Source of the DNA: Pseudomonadales bacterium
GTDB taxonomy: Bacteria; Pseudomonadota; Gammaproteobacteria; Pseudomonadales; Azotimanducaceae
NCBI GenBank assembly: GCA_028285415.1
Contig: JANQPF010000009.1
Location: 992,001-1,056,000, forward strand
Reading direction: 5' to 3'
DNA length: 64,000 nt
Position 1 is the stretch's first letter, and each line of letters opens with the position of its first letter. A model generated the notes under the pieces. It worked only from the letters and a program-made list of their open reading frames with translations. It searched no databases and had not been told where the DNA came from. A program made the translations under genes and the position numbers. Positions 7,834-17,021 of the stretch are shown here, one piece after another.

Positions 7834-9984
7834 ATGCATCTGGCGCGAGTGTGGGCGCTGACTTTCGTTTGCCTGGCAGGCTGCGGCGAACCAGCAACCG
7901 ATGCAGTACCTGACACACCGCCGGTGGCGAGCACGGCCCACGCAGGCAACGTGGACGACCAGCGCATCATGGCAAGCGTTGTTCGGGAACCGGGGAGCTG
8001 GCTCTCCTACGGTCAGGATTACCGAGAGCAACGTTTCTCGAGGCTCACGCAGATTACCCGGGAGAACGTCAACAACCTGAACCTTGCCTGGCACAAGGTC
8101 ATTGGCGGCACCACTGAGCGCATGCAGGGCACACCCCTGGTCGTCGACGGTGTCATGTACGCCACCAACGGCTGGAACGTCGTTTTTGCTCTGGATGCCG
8201 CGAGCGGAGCAGAAATCTGGCGCTACGATCCGCAGACGAATCGTGAGTACGTCAAATACTCGTGCTGCGGTGGGGCAGTCAATCGCGGCGTTGCCGTTTA
8301 TGAAGGGCGCGTCTTCGTCGCCACAAACGACGGACGTCTCATCGCAGTGGACGCCGCAACCGGAGCGCCGGTCTGGGATGTCGACACCTACCATGAATCT
8401 GCGCTCGGTCGATTCAACATCACCGGCGCTCCCAGAACTGCGGGAGGAAAAGTATTCATTGGCAACGGCAGTTCTGAGGTTGGACGCCGTCGCGGATACG
8501 TAACCGCGTACGATACCGATAGCGGAGAGCTGGCGTGGCGGTTCTATCTGGTTCCCGGAGATCCTTCACAAACCTTCGAACACCCCGAGATGGAGATGGC
8601 TGCCGAGACCTGGGGAGGTGAGTGGTGGAAACTCGGTGGGGGTGGCACCGCATGGAACTCGCTCGTTTTCGACGAGGCGTTCAATACGCTGCTCATTGGC
8701 GTTGGCAACGGCGCGCCATGGCCGCGGCAGATCCGTTCCCCCGGAGGCGGCGACGACCTTTTTCTGACTGCCATTGTCGCCGTCGATATCGATACCGGGC
8801 GCATGCGGTGGTACTACCAGACGGTGCCCGGTGACAACTGGGACTACAGCGCCGCGATGGACATTACGCTCGCCGACATGGAGATCGACGGCGTGCAGCG
8901 AAAAGTCATGCTGCAGGCACCCAAAAACGGATTCTTCTACGTCATCGACCGCGACGACGGTGAACTGCTGCGCGCCCACCGTTACACCGACCAGATCAAC
9001 TGGGCTACCCACGTAGATCTCAACACCGGAAGGCCAGTGGAAAACCCTGAAGTGCAGTATGAGCTCGATCCCCAGTGGATCATCCCGGCCAACGCCGGTG
9101 CGCACAACTGGGAGCCGATGTCCTTCGACGAAAACGCAGGCATCATGTACCTCTACTACCACGATTACGCCAACTTCTATTCCCTGGATGAGCAGTTCGT
9201 CGATACGGGTGTCTTCGAGATTGCCGAAGTTGGCCAGAGCCTGGGCATTGGCATTGGTCCTTACCGACAACGTCTTGCGGAGAAAGCAGGGCCACGCCCG
9301 CCCGAAGTTGGCTATCTTGGCGCCTTCGACCCACTAACCGGGGAGTACAAATGGCGCCACCGCCTCGAAAGCAGCTTCAACGGCGGGGTGCTGGCTACCG
9401 CCACCGGCGTGCTCTTCCACGGCGAAGGCCAAGGCATTTTCCGCGCTCGAAGCACCGAGGATGGCGAACCCCTATGGGCGTACGACGCTGCCGGCGCCTT
9501 CAGCTCATCCGTGATCAGCTACGCCATCGGCGATACGCAGTACGTGGCAACCATGGTGAGCGGCAGCCTCGAGCACGCCACGCCCGGCACGCTGCTCGTA
9601 TTCAAGCTCGGCGGCACGGATCAGCGACCGCTACCGCCGAAGCGGGACATGAGCATTCCCGAGCAACCTCCGCTGAACGCTTCTGCTGAGGAACTCGAGC
9701 GCGGTAATGCGCTGTATCACCGGCATTGCGCACTGTGCCATCGCGGCCTCGGGGTCGAGTCGGTGGTCGCAACGGTCACGCCCGATCTCCGACGTATGTC
9801 AGCCGAGACGCGATCCGCCTTCGCCGCGATTGTGCTCGGTGGTGCGCGCCAGCAGCTGGGCATGCCATCGTTTGCAGGAGATCTCGATCACCAGGCGCTG
9901 AATGACATCCTGCAGTTTGTCACGAGTGAAGCAATCAAAGCGCGTGCAGCACAGCAGAATCCGAGCGAACCGAACCGCTCTTGA
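7834..9984 (+). CDS. Lipoprotein PQQ-dependent dehydrogenase with C-terminal cytochrome c domain
   Basis: A 716-residue quinohaemoprotein. The chosen ATG (7834) has a GAGGGAG ribosome binding site 6 bases upstream and gives a lipoprotein signal (VCLAGC lipobox). An eight-bladed propeller follows, with the vicinal disulfide Cys pair (YSCCGGAVNRG) that stacks on PQQ in methanol/ethanol dehydrogenases, an Asp-bearing PGDNWDYSAAMD segment and repeated tryptophan-docking motifs. The C-terminal 90 residues carry a haem c site CALCH (in RHCALCHRGLG). It should oxidise an alcohol or related substrate in the periplasm and pass electrons to its own cytochrome. A longer start at 7804 is less likely. It diverges from lemA. 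The substrate is unknown. Confidence 0.88.
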   Translation: MHLARVWALTFVCLAGCGEPATDAVPDTPPVASTAHAGNVDDQRIMASVVREPGSWLSYGQDYREQRFSRLTQITRENVNNLNLAWHKVIGGTTERMQGTPLVVDGVMYATNGWNVVFALDAASGAEIWRYDPQTNREYVKYSCCGGAVNRGVAVYEGRVFVATNDGRLIAVDAATGAPVWDVDTYHESALGRFNITGAPRTAGGKVFIGNGSSEVGRRRGYVTAYDTDSGELAWRFYLVPGDPSQTFEHPEMEMAAETWGGEWWKLGGGGTAWNSLVFDEAFNTLLIGVGNGAPWPRQIRSPGGGDDLFLTAIVAVDIDTGRMRWYYQTVPGDNWDYSAAMDITLADMEIDGVQRKVMLQAPKNGFFYVIDRDDGELLRAHRYTDQINWATHVDLNTGRPVENPEVQYELDPQWIIPANAGAHNWEPMSFDENAGIMYLYYHDYANFYSLDEQFVDTGVFEIAEVGQSLGIGIGPYRQRLAEKAGPRPPEVGYLGAFDPLTGEYKWRHRLESSFNGGVLATATGVLFHGEGQGIFRARSTEDGEPLWAYDAAGAFSSSVISYAIGDTQYVATMVSGSLEHATPGTLLVFKLGGTDQRPLPPKRDMSIPEQPPLNASAEELERGNALYHRHCALCHRGLGVESVVATVTPDLRRMSAETRSAFAAIVLGGARQQLGMPSFAGDLDHQALNDILQFVTSEAIKARAAQQNPSEPNRS

Positions 9985-10014
9985 TGGGCAAGATGGTCTG
10001 GCGATTCCCCCGGC

Positions 10015-11028
10015 CTACTCCCGGGGTTTGCTCCAGGTTGGCAACCAGGTGTCGTCTTCCTCTGCCGTGCCGTCTTCTTCCTGCTTACGCGCACCTTTGA
10101 GCATCAGCGACATGGCGTAGTTGCCTTCATGACAGGCATATTCGAGGACGTCGGCTTCCGTGCGATTGAATTCATGGACCACGGTAAATGGCTCCGCATA
10201 GGCAAACGGATCTTCCACTGTGTATCGATATTCGAGCGTGTCTTCGTCGAGCCGTGTGAAGCGTTCGGTGAGCACCATGTCTCGCCCCGTGAGCCGGAAC
10301 ATCTGGTGGTCGTTGAAATTGGTGGTGGTCACGACAAACGTATCCCCTTCCCATTGGCCCGTCGACCTGCCGTTCCAGAACCGCATGTGGTCGGGCAGCG
10401 CTCCGCTGCCGTCAGTGGGGATCACACGATGGTCGTTGACCATTTCCACGTGCAGCACGATGTGACTCGGTGACTGCACGATCTGCATGATGTTGTTGTA
10501 AGCCCCGCTCGTCATCGGCGGACCGGCGTTGAAGCCTTTGATACAGCGGTCGTAGGCGTTGCGGTCTTCCGGGCCCCGCGGCGGCTGCGCCCAGGTGTCG
10601 CGCCGCTCGACGTAACGCGCTATGGACTCCTGACTTGGAGCCGGCAAACGTCCGTTCGGTGGATCCACCACCAGAGACGTCCGGCCTGACTTCGATAGCT
10701 TGGTACCGAAGTCCAGATAAAACGTGTTGTAACCGACGTCGACATCACTCTGTTGACCCGCGTTTTTTGCTGCCTCGTCGAATTCGACGCTCGCGCCTGC
10801 CGCAACGCGGGCGGCGATGCCCGCTTCGACCTCGGCGACCTCCTCCGGTGTCAGGAACGCTTTATCTTTGTACTGCTCGGGGCGCTCGAAGGGCGTTGCG
10901 GTTTTGAAGTCCCAGGTCCCTTCGAGACTGGCCCGTCCGTCCGGCGTGCGCGGGATGTCGCCAACCACAGTGGCGCAGAACAACGTGAGCGTAGCGGTGA
11001 GGCAGATGTGAGGCAGCCTGAGAGTCAT
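10015..11028 (-). CDS. Secreted hypothetical protein, paralogue of the next gene upstream
   Basis: A 337-residue protein with a signal peptide (ICLTATLTLFCATVVG). The mature part starts PRTPDGRASLEGTWDF. Its C-terminal half carries QWEGDTFVVTTTNFND, ERFTRLDEDTLEYRYTVEDP and DVLEYACHEGNYAM. The same pattern (W-E-G-D-T, TERxT, EDP, LEYxC) is seen in the gene at 11038-11850, so the two are paralogues. The family is common beside PQQ dehydrogenases and DUF6152 proteins in environmental bacteria, but I know of no assigned function. It lies 9 bp downstream of that paralogue and is the last gene of a four-gene minus-strand unit. Confidence 0.75.
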   Translation of the reverse strand: MTLRLPHICLTATLTLFCATVVGDIPRTPDGRASLEGTWDFKTATPFERPEQYKDKAFLTPEEVAEVEAGIAARVAAGASVEFDEAAKNAGQQSDVDVGYNTFYLDFGTKLSKSGRTSLVVDPPNGRLPAPSQESIARYVERRDTWAQPPRGPEDRNAYDRCIKGFNAGPPMTSGAYNNIMQIVQSPSHIVLHVEMVNDHRVIPTDGSGALPDHMRFWNGRSTGQWEGDTFVVTTTNFNDHQMFRLTGRDMVLTERFTRLDEDTLEYRYTVEDPFAYAEPFTVVHEFNRTEADVLEYACHEGNYAMSLMLKGARKQEEDGTAEEDDTWLPTWSKPRE

Positions 11029-11037
11029 GACCCCTCC

Positions 11038-11850
11038 TCAGTGCAGGTCTTTGAGCACGGGTTTGGAGCGGTCCTCCCCGTGGCGCAGGTGGCCGTATAC
11101 CGCATCCTCGGCAAACGGCACACATTTGTATTCGAGAATCTGCGCCTCATCTTCCATCCTTCTGTAAAGCGGCATTTTGATGGTCCAGGGACGGGTAAAG
11201 ACGTTCGGATCTTCGATGGTGGCTTCGTAGGTAATGTGGTTTTGACCCATCGGCGTGTAGCGCTCGGTGACCTTCAACGCATCGCTGTGATGATTACCTG
11301 ACGCGTCGAACCAGGTCTCGGCAACCTGGTCGGTGACTTCCACGACCAGCGTATCGCCTTCCCAGCGGCCAAGGGAGTAGCCCATCCATGACGGCAATTC
11401 CGCACGGGTGCCGGGACGATCGAGATGAATGATCCGGCTGTTGCTGCCGAACTCGTACGCCATGAAAATTTTCTTCTCGGACTGCACGATGTGGAACGGA
11501 AACGGCATGTAGGTCTGCCTTGGAATACCCGGGATGTAACACTTCACCACAGGGTCCCACTGGTACCACTCTGCGCGATAGGCATCACGCTGGGCCCGCG
11601 CCGCATCTGTGTACGGAATTTCGCCCCCTTCCACGTAGCTCAGGCTCGCGGGAATCCCCCCGAGCGCGCCCAGCAGGTGCGTGGCCGGACCTTTGTGCGC
11701 GTGCTGCCCTTCGAGGTTCCAGTGCGCGTGCCCTACCGCCTGCCAGACGCCGTTCAAATCAGGGACGGTGCGGTCAGGCATCGGTACAGGGGTGGACGCG
11801 CAGCCCGCCAGCAGAACTGCGACGCAGAAACAGAACCATCGCTCCATCAT
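11038..11850 (-). CDS. Lipoprotein of the WEGDT/LEYxC secreted family
   Basis: A protein of about 270 residues starting at the tandem ATGs at 11850/11847, where an AGGTG ribosome-binding sequence sits upstream. The longer open frame is not supported. The N-terminus is a lipoprotein signal (VAVLLAGC). The mature protein contains RWEGDTLVVEVTDQVAETW, TERYTPMG and IEDPNVFTRPW followed by ILEYKC, matching its downstream paralogue at 10015-11028. The middle part has PRQTYMPFPFHIVQSEKKIFMAYE. It is 10 bp downstream of the DUF6152 gene, so probably co-transcribed. It is expected on the periplasmic face of a membrane; no enzymatic residues are recognisable. Confidence 0.75.
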   Translation of the reverse strand: MMERWFCFCVAVLLAGCASTPVPMPDRTVPDLNGVWQAVGHAHWNLEGQHAHKGPATHLLGALGGIPASLSYVEGGEIPYTDAARAQRDAYRAEWYQWDPVVKCYIPGIPRQTYMPFPFHIVQSEKKIFMAYEFGSNSRIIHLDRPGTRAELPSWMGYSLGRWEGDTLVVEVTDQVAETWFDASGNHHSDALKVTERYTPMGQNHITYEATIEDPNVFTRPWTIKMPLYRRMEDEAQILEYKCVPFAEDAVYGHLRHGEDRSKPVLKDLH

Positions 11851-11860
11851 ATTGACACCT

Positions 11861-12322
11861 TTACTCATTCGGGAGCACAGCATCACCGCCGCCCTCCGTC
11901 GGATCAGCACCGTCACGTGGCGCGCCGGTGCCTGAGGAACCCATGAAAATGCGGCGTCCGTCGGCGAACGTGATATCGCGGCCACTGCCGCGGCACTTCG
12001 GCTCGCAGTCCGGGTCTTTGCTTTGATAGCCACGCACGATGACCTCGGTCCCAACCTGCAGAACGGTGCGCGTAAGCCCGGCGCGGACCAGCGTATTGGG
12101 TGTTCCCCCCTCCATCATCCAGGGCACCACCGTGCCGTCTTCTGACGCCACATCAACGTGGACCCAGCTGTGTGGATTAATCCATTCGACTTTGACGATG
12201 GTACCGGTGACGATGAACGGGCGGTCCGCGTCAAACTCCGATGAAAAGGCGTGATGGCCGGAACCCGTCGCAGGCAGCAGCAGTATCAAAAGCATGCCCA
12301 GGACAGTCGGCGTTCTCCGCAT
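11861..12322 (-). CDS. DUF6152 family secreted protein
   Basis: A 153-residue protein with a signal peptide (GMLLILLLPATGSG) immediately followed by HHAFSSEFDADRPFIVTGTIVKVEWINPHSWVHV. This opening, a twin His then 'FDxDRP', 'G.I..VEW.NPH', is characteristic of DUF6152. It resembles small OB-like periplasmic domains. Paired Cys (DCEPKCRGSG) occur near residue 115. The C-terminus is polar. It sits between a PQQ dehydrogenase and two paralogous secreted proteins, a recurring neighbourhood that suggests an accessory role in periplasmic oxidation, but this is inference only. Confidence 0.8.
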   Translation of the reverse strand: MRRTPTVLGMLLILLLPATGSGHHAFSSEFDADRPFIVTGTIVKVEWINPHSWVHVDVASEDGTVVPWMMEGGTPNTLVRAGLTRTVLQVGTEVIVRGYQSKDPDCEPKCRGSGRDITFADGRRIFMGSSGTGAPRDGADPTEGGGDAVLPNE

Positions 12323-12382
12323 TCCAGTTCTCCCCCCAGTCTCCTCGTCGAAAAACTACCGAAACCCGTGAGCGATAGCCAG

Positions 12383-14440
12383 CTATCTCGAAGTTGGCGG
12401 GAGACTGAAGGCAACATACTCTGCACCGGAAGGTGGTCCCATACGCCCGCCACCCGCGGCGATCACCACGTACTGGCGACCGTCGACGCTGTATACCGCG
12501 GGCGTGGCGAAGCCAGCGGCGCTGAGTTCAGCCTGCCAGAACTCAGCGCCGGTGGCGGCATCATAAGCGCGCATTTTCCGGTCCGGCGTGGCGGCAATGA
12601 AGATGAGACCCGACGCCGTCACTACCGGACCGCCGTAGTTGACTGCGCCGTAGCCGAGGTCCGGATGACTCGGGTAGTCACCGAAAGGGATCTGCCAGAC
12701 CATATTGCCCGTAGCAAGATCGATGGAGTTGAGCGTTCCCCATGGGGGAGCGTTGCCAGGTAGACCCTCGTGATCGCGCAGGTAACTGTACCCGCCCAGG
12801 ACGTAGTCAACTTCGGTTGAAGGTACCTCCTCCGTTTCGGGTAGCGGATTCATGACATAGCGCAGCACCCCGCGCCGCTCGGCATCGTCGATGTGCGCAA
12901 ACCCCGGCATGCGACCCGAACCATTGTTCAAGATTTCGAAGAAGCGCCCGTAGCCAATTCGCTCAATCACATCAACCAGACCCGGCGCCGTGTCCGTGCC
13001 CTTCAGATCCATACCGTGACAGCTCGCGCAGTGTCTCGCGTAGACCGCATGATTGGTAAAGCCGACGGGGACCTCCGAGAGCGTGAGGACGCCGGAGACG
13101 TCCTGCGCGTTGAGTATCAGCCGCCGGGTGCCGGGATCGTATGCCGAGCCACCCCACTCGGCGCCGCCGTCGTACCAGGGATGAATCAGTACCGTCCCGA
13201 CTCTGGGAGGTGCCCAGGGTCGCAGATCCCAGTCTTTTATCGTCTCTCTGACCGCTGCGGTCGCCTCGGCAGTACGCTCCGTAATCTCGAAGCGTTGACG
13301 GGAAAAGGCTACGCTCGAGACCGGCTGAGTTGGCGCCGGAACCTCCCCTGGCAGCGTGCTCGGCAGGGTCTCGACTTCTGCTATCGCATACATCGACTCA
13401 CCCGTCTCCCGCTCGAATACGAAGAGGTGGCCCGACTTGGTGGTCAAGGCGACGGCATCGACCATGCCGCCGTCACGCTCGAGCTGGACAAGCGTCGGCG
13501 GCGAGGGATTGTCGCGGTCCCATAGATCGTGCCGCACCATTTGAAAGTACCAGAGGAGATTACCGGTGCGCGCGTCTATCGCCAGGAGGCTGTTGGCATA
13601 AAGGTTATCTCCAGGGCGGTCCGCACCGTAGAAATCGGGCGTCGCCGAGCCGGTTGGCGCAAACAGGATTCCGCGGACCTCGTCCAGCGCCATACCAGTC
13701 CACACGTTGGCGCCACCGGCTTGCTCCAGCGCCTCTTCAGCCCAGCTATCAGCACCGGGTTCGCCAACTGCCGGGATCGTATTGAATTGCCAGAGCAAAT
13801 CGCCGGAAAGCGCGTCGAAGGCACGCACTGAGCCTTTGCGGGCATCCCCGTCCTCGGTCGTGGAGAAGCCAAGAATGATCCGGTCGTCGAAGACGACTCC
13901 TGGAACGGAAACGAAAAGCGCACCGCTCTTGCCGTCCGCAGGGAGCAGATTCACGCGGCCATCCTCACCGAAGTCGGCAACGAGCTCACCGCTGACGGCA
14001 TCGAGAGCCAACAGCTCAGCACCCGCGGTAAACAGAACCCGACGGTGGGTTCCGTCCTGGCTCTGCCACCACATCAGACCGCGCTGCGGTCCGCCACGCA
14101 ATCCCAGATCCGCCCGCCACAGCTCCTCGCCGGAAGCAGCGTTCAGGGCAAACGCTACGAGCTTTGGCGACAAACCATACAACACACCATCAATTACGAT
14201 GGGACTCGTGTACATGGTCGACGCTTCGCCGCGCAGCTCGCCCGAGTCATACCTCCAGGCGAGCTCCAGCTGACCAACGTTTGCTGGCGTGATTTCAGTC
14301 AGCGGAGAATAGTGCTGCCGGCCGTTGTCCCCGAGGTAAACAGGCCAGTCGACATTTCTCTGGTGCTCCACGGTTTCATGGCAGGCTGAAATCAACCAGC
14401 ACAAGAAGATGAGAATCCCCGATTTCCACTTCCCCGACAT
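12383..14440 (-). CDS. Lipoprotein PQQ dehydrogenase with cytochrome c inserted in the propeller
   Basis: A 685-residue protein starting at ATG 14440, with an AGGGGGAG ribosome binding site 4 bases upstream. The lipoprotein signal is LIFLCWLISAC. The propeller begins DWPVYLGDNGRQHYSPLTEI and contains the blade repeats of quinoprotein glucose-dehydrogenase-like enzymes. A cytochrome c domain with the haem site CASCHG is inserted at about residues 480-580, after which the propeller resumes (YGGPVVTASGLIFIAATPDRKMRAYD) and closes. This inserted arrangement differs from the C-terminal cytochrome of the 7834-9984 enzyme. It is predicted to oxidise a sugar or alcohol in the periplasm. It is first in the unit with DUF6152 and the two paralogous secreted proteins. 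Confidence 0.85.
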   Translation of the reverse strand: MSGKWKSGILIFLCWLISACHETVEHQRNVDWPVYLGDNGRQHYSPLTEITPANVGQLELAWRYDSGELRGEASTMYTSPIVIDGVLYGLSPKLVAFALNAASGEELWRADLGLRGGPQRGLMWWQSQDGTHRRVLFTAGAELLALDAVSGELVADFGEDGRVNLLPADGKSGALFVSVPGVVFDDRIILGFSTTEDGDARKGSVRAFDALSGDLLWQFNTIPAVGEPGADSWAEEALEQAGGANVWTGMALDEVRGILFAPTGSATPDFYGADRPGDNLYANSLLAIDARTGNLLWYFQMVRHDLWDRDNPSPPTLVQLERDGGMVDAVALTTKSGHLFVFERETGESMYAIAEVETLPSTLPGEVPAPTQPVSSVAFSRQRFEITERTAEATAAVRETIKDWDLRPWAPPRVGTVLIHPWYDGGAEWGGSAYDPGTRRLILNAQDVSGVLTLSEVPVGFTNHAVYARHCASCHGMDLKGTDTAPGLVDVIERIGYGRFFEILNNGSGRMPGFAHIDDAERRGVLRYVMNPLPETEEVPSTEVDYVLGGYSYLRDHEGLPGNAPPWGTLNSIDLATGNMVWQIPFGDYPSHPDLGYGAVNYGGPVVTASGLIFIAATPDRKMRAYDAATGAEFWQAELSAAGFATPAVYSVDGRQYVVIAAGGGRMGPPSGAEYVAFSLPPTSR

Positions 14441-14517
14441 GTACTCCCCCTTGCTCAGCGCCAGTCGACAAATCCCGCCAGAGGAGACCCCTGAGCGGCT
14501 CAACCTGGCGGCGTTTC

Positions 14518-15789
14518 TCAGGTCTCCCGCTCCCAGACAAATTGACGCACGAAAACCCACTGGGCCAGACTGCGCACAGACAGCGCCACGGACGTCGCTA
14601 CGGCAGCACCCGTTAGACCGTATGCCGGGATCAGAATGAAATTCAGAACGACATTGATGGCGCAGCTGACCAACAGCAGCTGGCTGTTGCGCCGTTCGTG
14701 CCCGCAGAAGTTCATGACAATCCCCATCGGTCCCGCAATGGCAACGACCAGCTGCCCCGCCATCAGCCAGACGAGTGGCTCATAAGCGGCGACAAACTGC
14801 GCACCAAACACGGCTTGCACGAGCCATTCTCCAATGAACAACAAGACAACAAACACGGGTAACGTCAACGCTCCCGTATACCGGGCAGCACGCGTTACCA
14901 GCGCGCGCAGGGCCACCATATCAGCAGCAGCCCTGTGCTGAGCAACGGCCGGCCCCAGGAGTGACGCGGCCAGCTGCGAGGCGAACGCCGTGAGCAACGC
15001 AAGCTGCACCGCAACCCGATAAACGCCTATGTCCCCGGTTGGCGCAAAGAGACCCAGAATAACGATGTCCGCCTGTGAAATGATGAGCGTCGCGCCGCTG
15101 GTCACGGTCAGCGGCATGAGGCTGGGCGTCCATTGCCGCAACGCAACCGGTTCCGCCCGGGCGGAACCTGCGGACCAACGCAGACAGACAAGGCCCACGG
15201 CACAGACGGCAACCGCCGCAATGAGCTGAAGCTGCACGATTGTCGTCGGCCCGAACGCCTCAACCGTGGTAAAGAGCACAACCAGCGCCAGCAGCAACAC
15301 CAGGGCGGGACGCATCAGAAGTTCCAGCACGAGGCCGAAGGTTGGCATGCCGAGGCCTCGCAAAGACGCAGCCAGTACACCGGCCAGCGCTACGAAGGGC
15401 ACGCAGATCAGCATCCAGAAGGTGGACCAGAAACGCTGCGGAGACAAACCGTCGAACCACAACCAGAGCACCAGAACTCCGGCAGCGCTCACCAGAATCG
15501 AGACGCTGAGCACGAGCCTCTGGCTGGCCTGCACGATGCCGTGCACGAGACCCCAGCGCTCATGATGACGCGCATCGGTCAGCTCGCGAAGCGCCAGCGT
15601 CGGCGTACCCAGCTGCGCGAAAACGAGCAGAACGCCCAGCCAGGCAAACGCGTACGCATACACACCGTAATCGGCAGCACCAAGCGTGCGCGCCAGTAGA
15701 ATACTGAGCAGCAGGCCCAGCAGCCGGCTGCCGACGAGCGTTCCCGCGCCCAGCCAGGCTGTTCGCGAACGCGGGAGCTCAAACGGCAC
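14518..15789 (-). CDS. Polysaccharide flippase (MATE/MOP superfamily, Wzx-like)
   Basis: A 423-residue integral membrane protein with about 12 hydrophobic helices. The N-terminal WLGAGTLVGSRLLGLLLSILLARTLGAADYGVYAYAF is the classic opening of the oligosaccharide flippase family, which moves lipid-linked glycans across the inner membrane. Near the C-terminus GPMGIVMNFCGHERRNSQLLL is also typical. No glycosyltransferases or other polysaccharide genes are nearby, so its glycan partner is not obvious. It lies 31 bp downstream of a phosphoribosyltransferase gene on the same strand and 77 bp upstream of the PQQ dehydrogenase start. Confidence 0.82.
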   Translation of the reverse strand: MPFELPRSRTAWLGAGTLVGSRLLGLLLSILLARTLGAADYGVYAYAFAWLGVLLVFAQLGTPTLALRELTDARHHERWGLVHGIVQASQRLVLSVSILVSAAGVLVLWLWFDGLSPQRFWSTFWMLICVPFVALAGVLAASLRGLGMPTFGLVLELLMRPALVLLLALVVLFTTVEAFGPTTIVQLQLIAAVAVCAVGLVCLRWSAGSARAEPVALRQWTPSLMPLTVTSGATLIISQADIVILGLFAPTGDIGVYRVAVQLALLTAFASQLAASLLGPAVAQHRAAADMVALRALVTRAARYTGALTLPVFVVLLFIGEWLVQAVFGAQFVAAYEPLVWLMAGQLVVAIAGPMGIVMNFCGHERRNSQLLLVSCAINVVLNFILIPAYGLTGAAVATSVALSVRSLAQWVFVRQFVWERET

Positions 15790-15820
15790 GTTGGCAGCAC
15801 CGGGGCATCGTCATGACAGG

Positions 15821-16384
15821 CTACTCGAGGTGATGTCGGATGATCTCGAAAATCTCCGGCCGATGCGTCTGCATTTCTTCGAGCGACAGGCCTTCGAGGG
15901 AGGTTGGATACTTGAGCCAGCTGGCGGTTTCGTGCAGGTAGTAGTCAGGCACCAGATCGGTCTGATTGCGCGTTGGTTTGTAGTACGGCACGGCAACGCG
16001 AATATTTTCGGGGGTATTCAGGCGCAGCTTGCCGCGTATCTCGTCAACAATCGCCCGCACGGTATGACCGGTGTCGAAAACGTCGTCGACGATCAGAAGA
16101 CTGTCATCGTGGGTCAGGTTCTTGATGAGATAGCTGAGCCCGTAAACGGCTACCTGACGGCTGCGTTCGTCAATCCCCGAGTAAGCGCTGGTGCGTATCG
16201 CAATGTGATCGGATGTTACGCCCCGATAGGCAAGATACTCCTGAACCGCAATGCCAATCGGCGCGCCACCGCGCCAGACTGCCACGATGAACGTGGGGCG
16301 GAAGCCACTTTCATAGATGCGCGCGGCAAGCTCAAAAGCGTCTTCCAGCAGCGTTTGCGCGTCGAGATAGACTTTCTCGGTCAT
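15821..16384 (-). CDS. Phosphoribosyltransferase family protein A
   Basis: A 187-residue type I phosphoribosyltransferase. The PRPP loop is clear in LLIVDDVFDTGHTVRAIVDEI (about residues 91-111), and the pyrophosphate loop lies in FIVAVWRGGAPIGIAVQEYL. The C-terminal half has VPYYKPTRNQTDLVPDYYLHETASWLKYP, a hallmark of hypoxanthine/xanthine-type relatives. It likely salvages a purine-like base, but the base specificity cannot be read. It is divergent from a paralogue (16426-17016), with only 41 bp between start codons, and is probably co-transcribed with the flippase. Confidence 0.83.
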   Translation of the reverse strand: MTEKVYLDAQTLLEDAFELAARIYESGFRPTFIVAVWRGGAPIGIAVQEYLAYRGVTSDHIAIRTSAYSGIDERSRQVAVYGLSYLIKNLTHDDSLLIVDDVFDTGHTVRAIVDEIRGKLRLNTPENIRVAVPYYKPTRNQTDLVPDYYLHETASWLKYPTSLEGLSLEEMQTHRPEIFEIIRHHLE

Positions 16385-16425
16385 GCTTCCCGTTGTGTAA
16401 TTGTTATCATTGCAAAGTCCGTTGA

Positions 16426-17016
16426 GTGGAATGTACCAACATCGAGCCTGACGCCAAAATTTTTGTCCGTGAGTCGGATCAGATCCTCGACGGCTTCCGC
16501 CTGGGGGAACAGATTTTCGCCAGCGGCTTCCGCCCCACGTTCATCGTGGCAGTCTGGCGCGGCGGCAGCGCGGTGGGCATCGTCGTACAGGAGTGTCTTG
16601 CAACCCTGGGCGTGAAAACGGACCACATAGCGCTGCGAACCTCCTATGCCGGTGTCGAGCAATACCAGGAGGCTGCCGCAACTCGTCAACCGATACGCGT
16701 GCACGGCAAACAATACCTGCTGGAAAACCTGAATGCCGAAGATCGACTGCTGATTGTCGACGACGTCTTCAGCAGCGGCCGACACACCCAGGCGGTCATC
16801 GACCAGCTTGCGGCGGGGCTCAAACGCAACATGCCAACGGATATTCGCGTTGCCACGCTATGGTATCGGCCGGGCGGAGCCTCAAAACCCGACTATTTCC
16901 TGCACGAAACCGACCGCTGGCTGGTGCTGCCTTACGAGCTCAGCGGACTCAGCCTTGACGAGATTGCCGAGCACAAGCCCTATCTGCTGCCGATGCTCGA
17001 GCGGGGACAGCCCTGA
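16426..17016 (+). CDS. Phosphoribosyltransferase family protein B
   Basis: A 196-residue paralogue of the divergent gene at 15821-16384. It shares RPTFIVAVWRGGSAVGIVVQE and the PRPP loop LLIVDDVFSSGRHTQAVIDQL. It differs in carrying an extra segment (EQYQEAAATRQP) before the PRPP loop and in its C-terminal YRPGGASKPDYFLHETDRWLVLPYEL. It starts with GTG at 16426. The two copies probably arose by inverted duplication and may differ in base specificity or act together. The kelch-like gene follows within 6 bp. Confidence 0.8.
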   Translation: MECTNIEPDAKIFVRESDQILDGFRLGEQIFASGFRPTFIVAVWRGGSAVGIVVQECLATLGVKTDHIALRTSYAGVEQYQEAAATRQPIRVHGKQYLLENLNAEDRLLIVDDVFSSGRHTQAVIDQLAAGLKRNMPTDIRVATLWYRPGGASKPDYFLHETDRWLVLPYELSGLSLDEIAEHKPYLLPMLERGQP

Positions 17017-17021
17017 AACGC

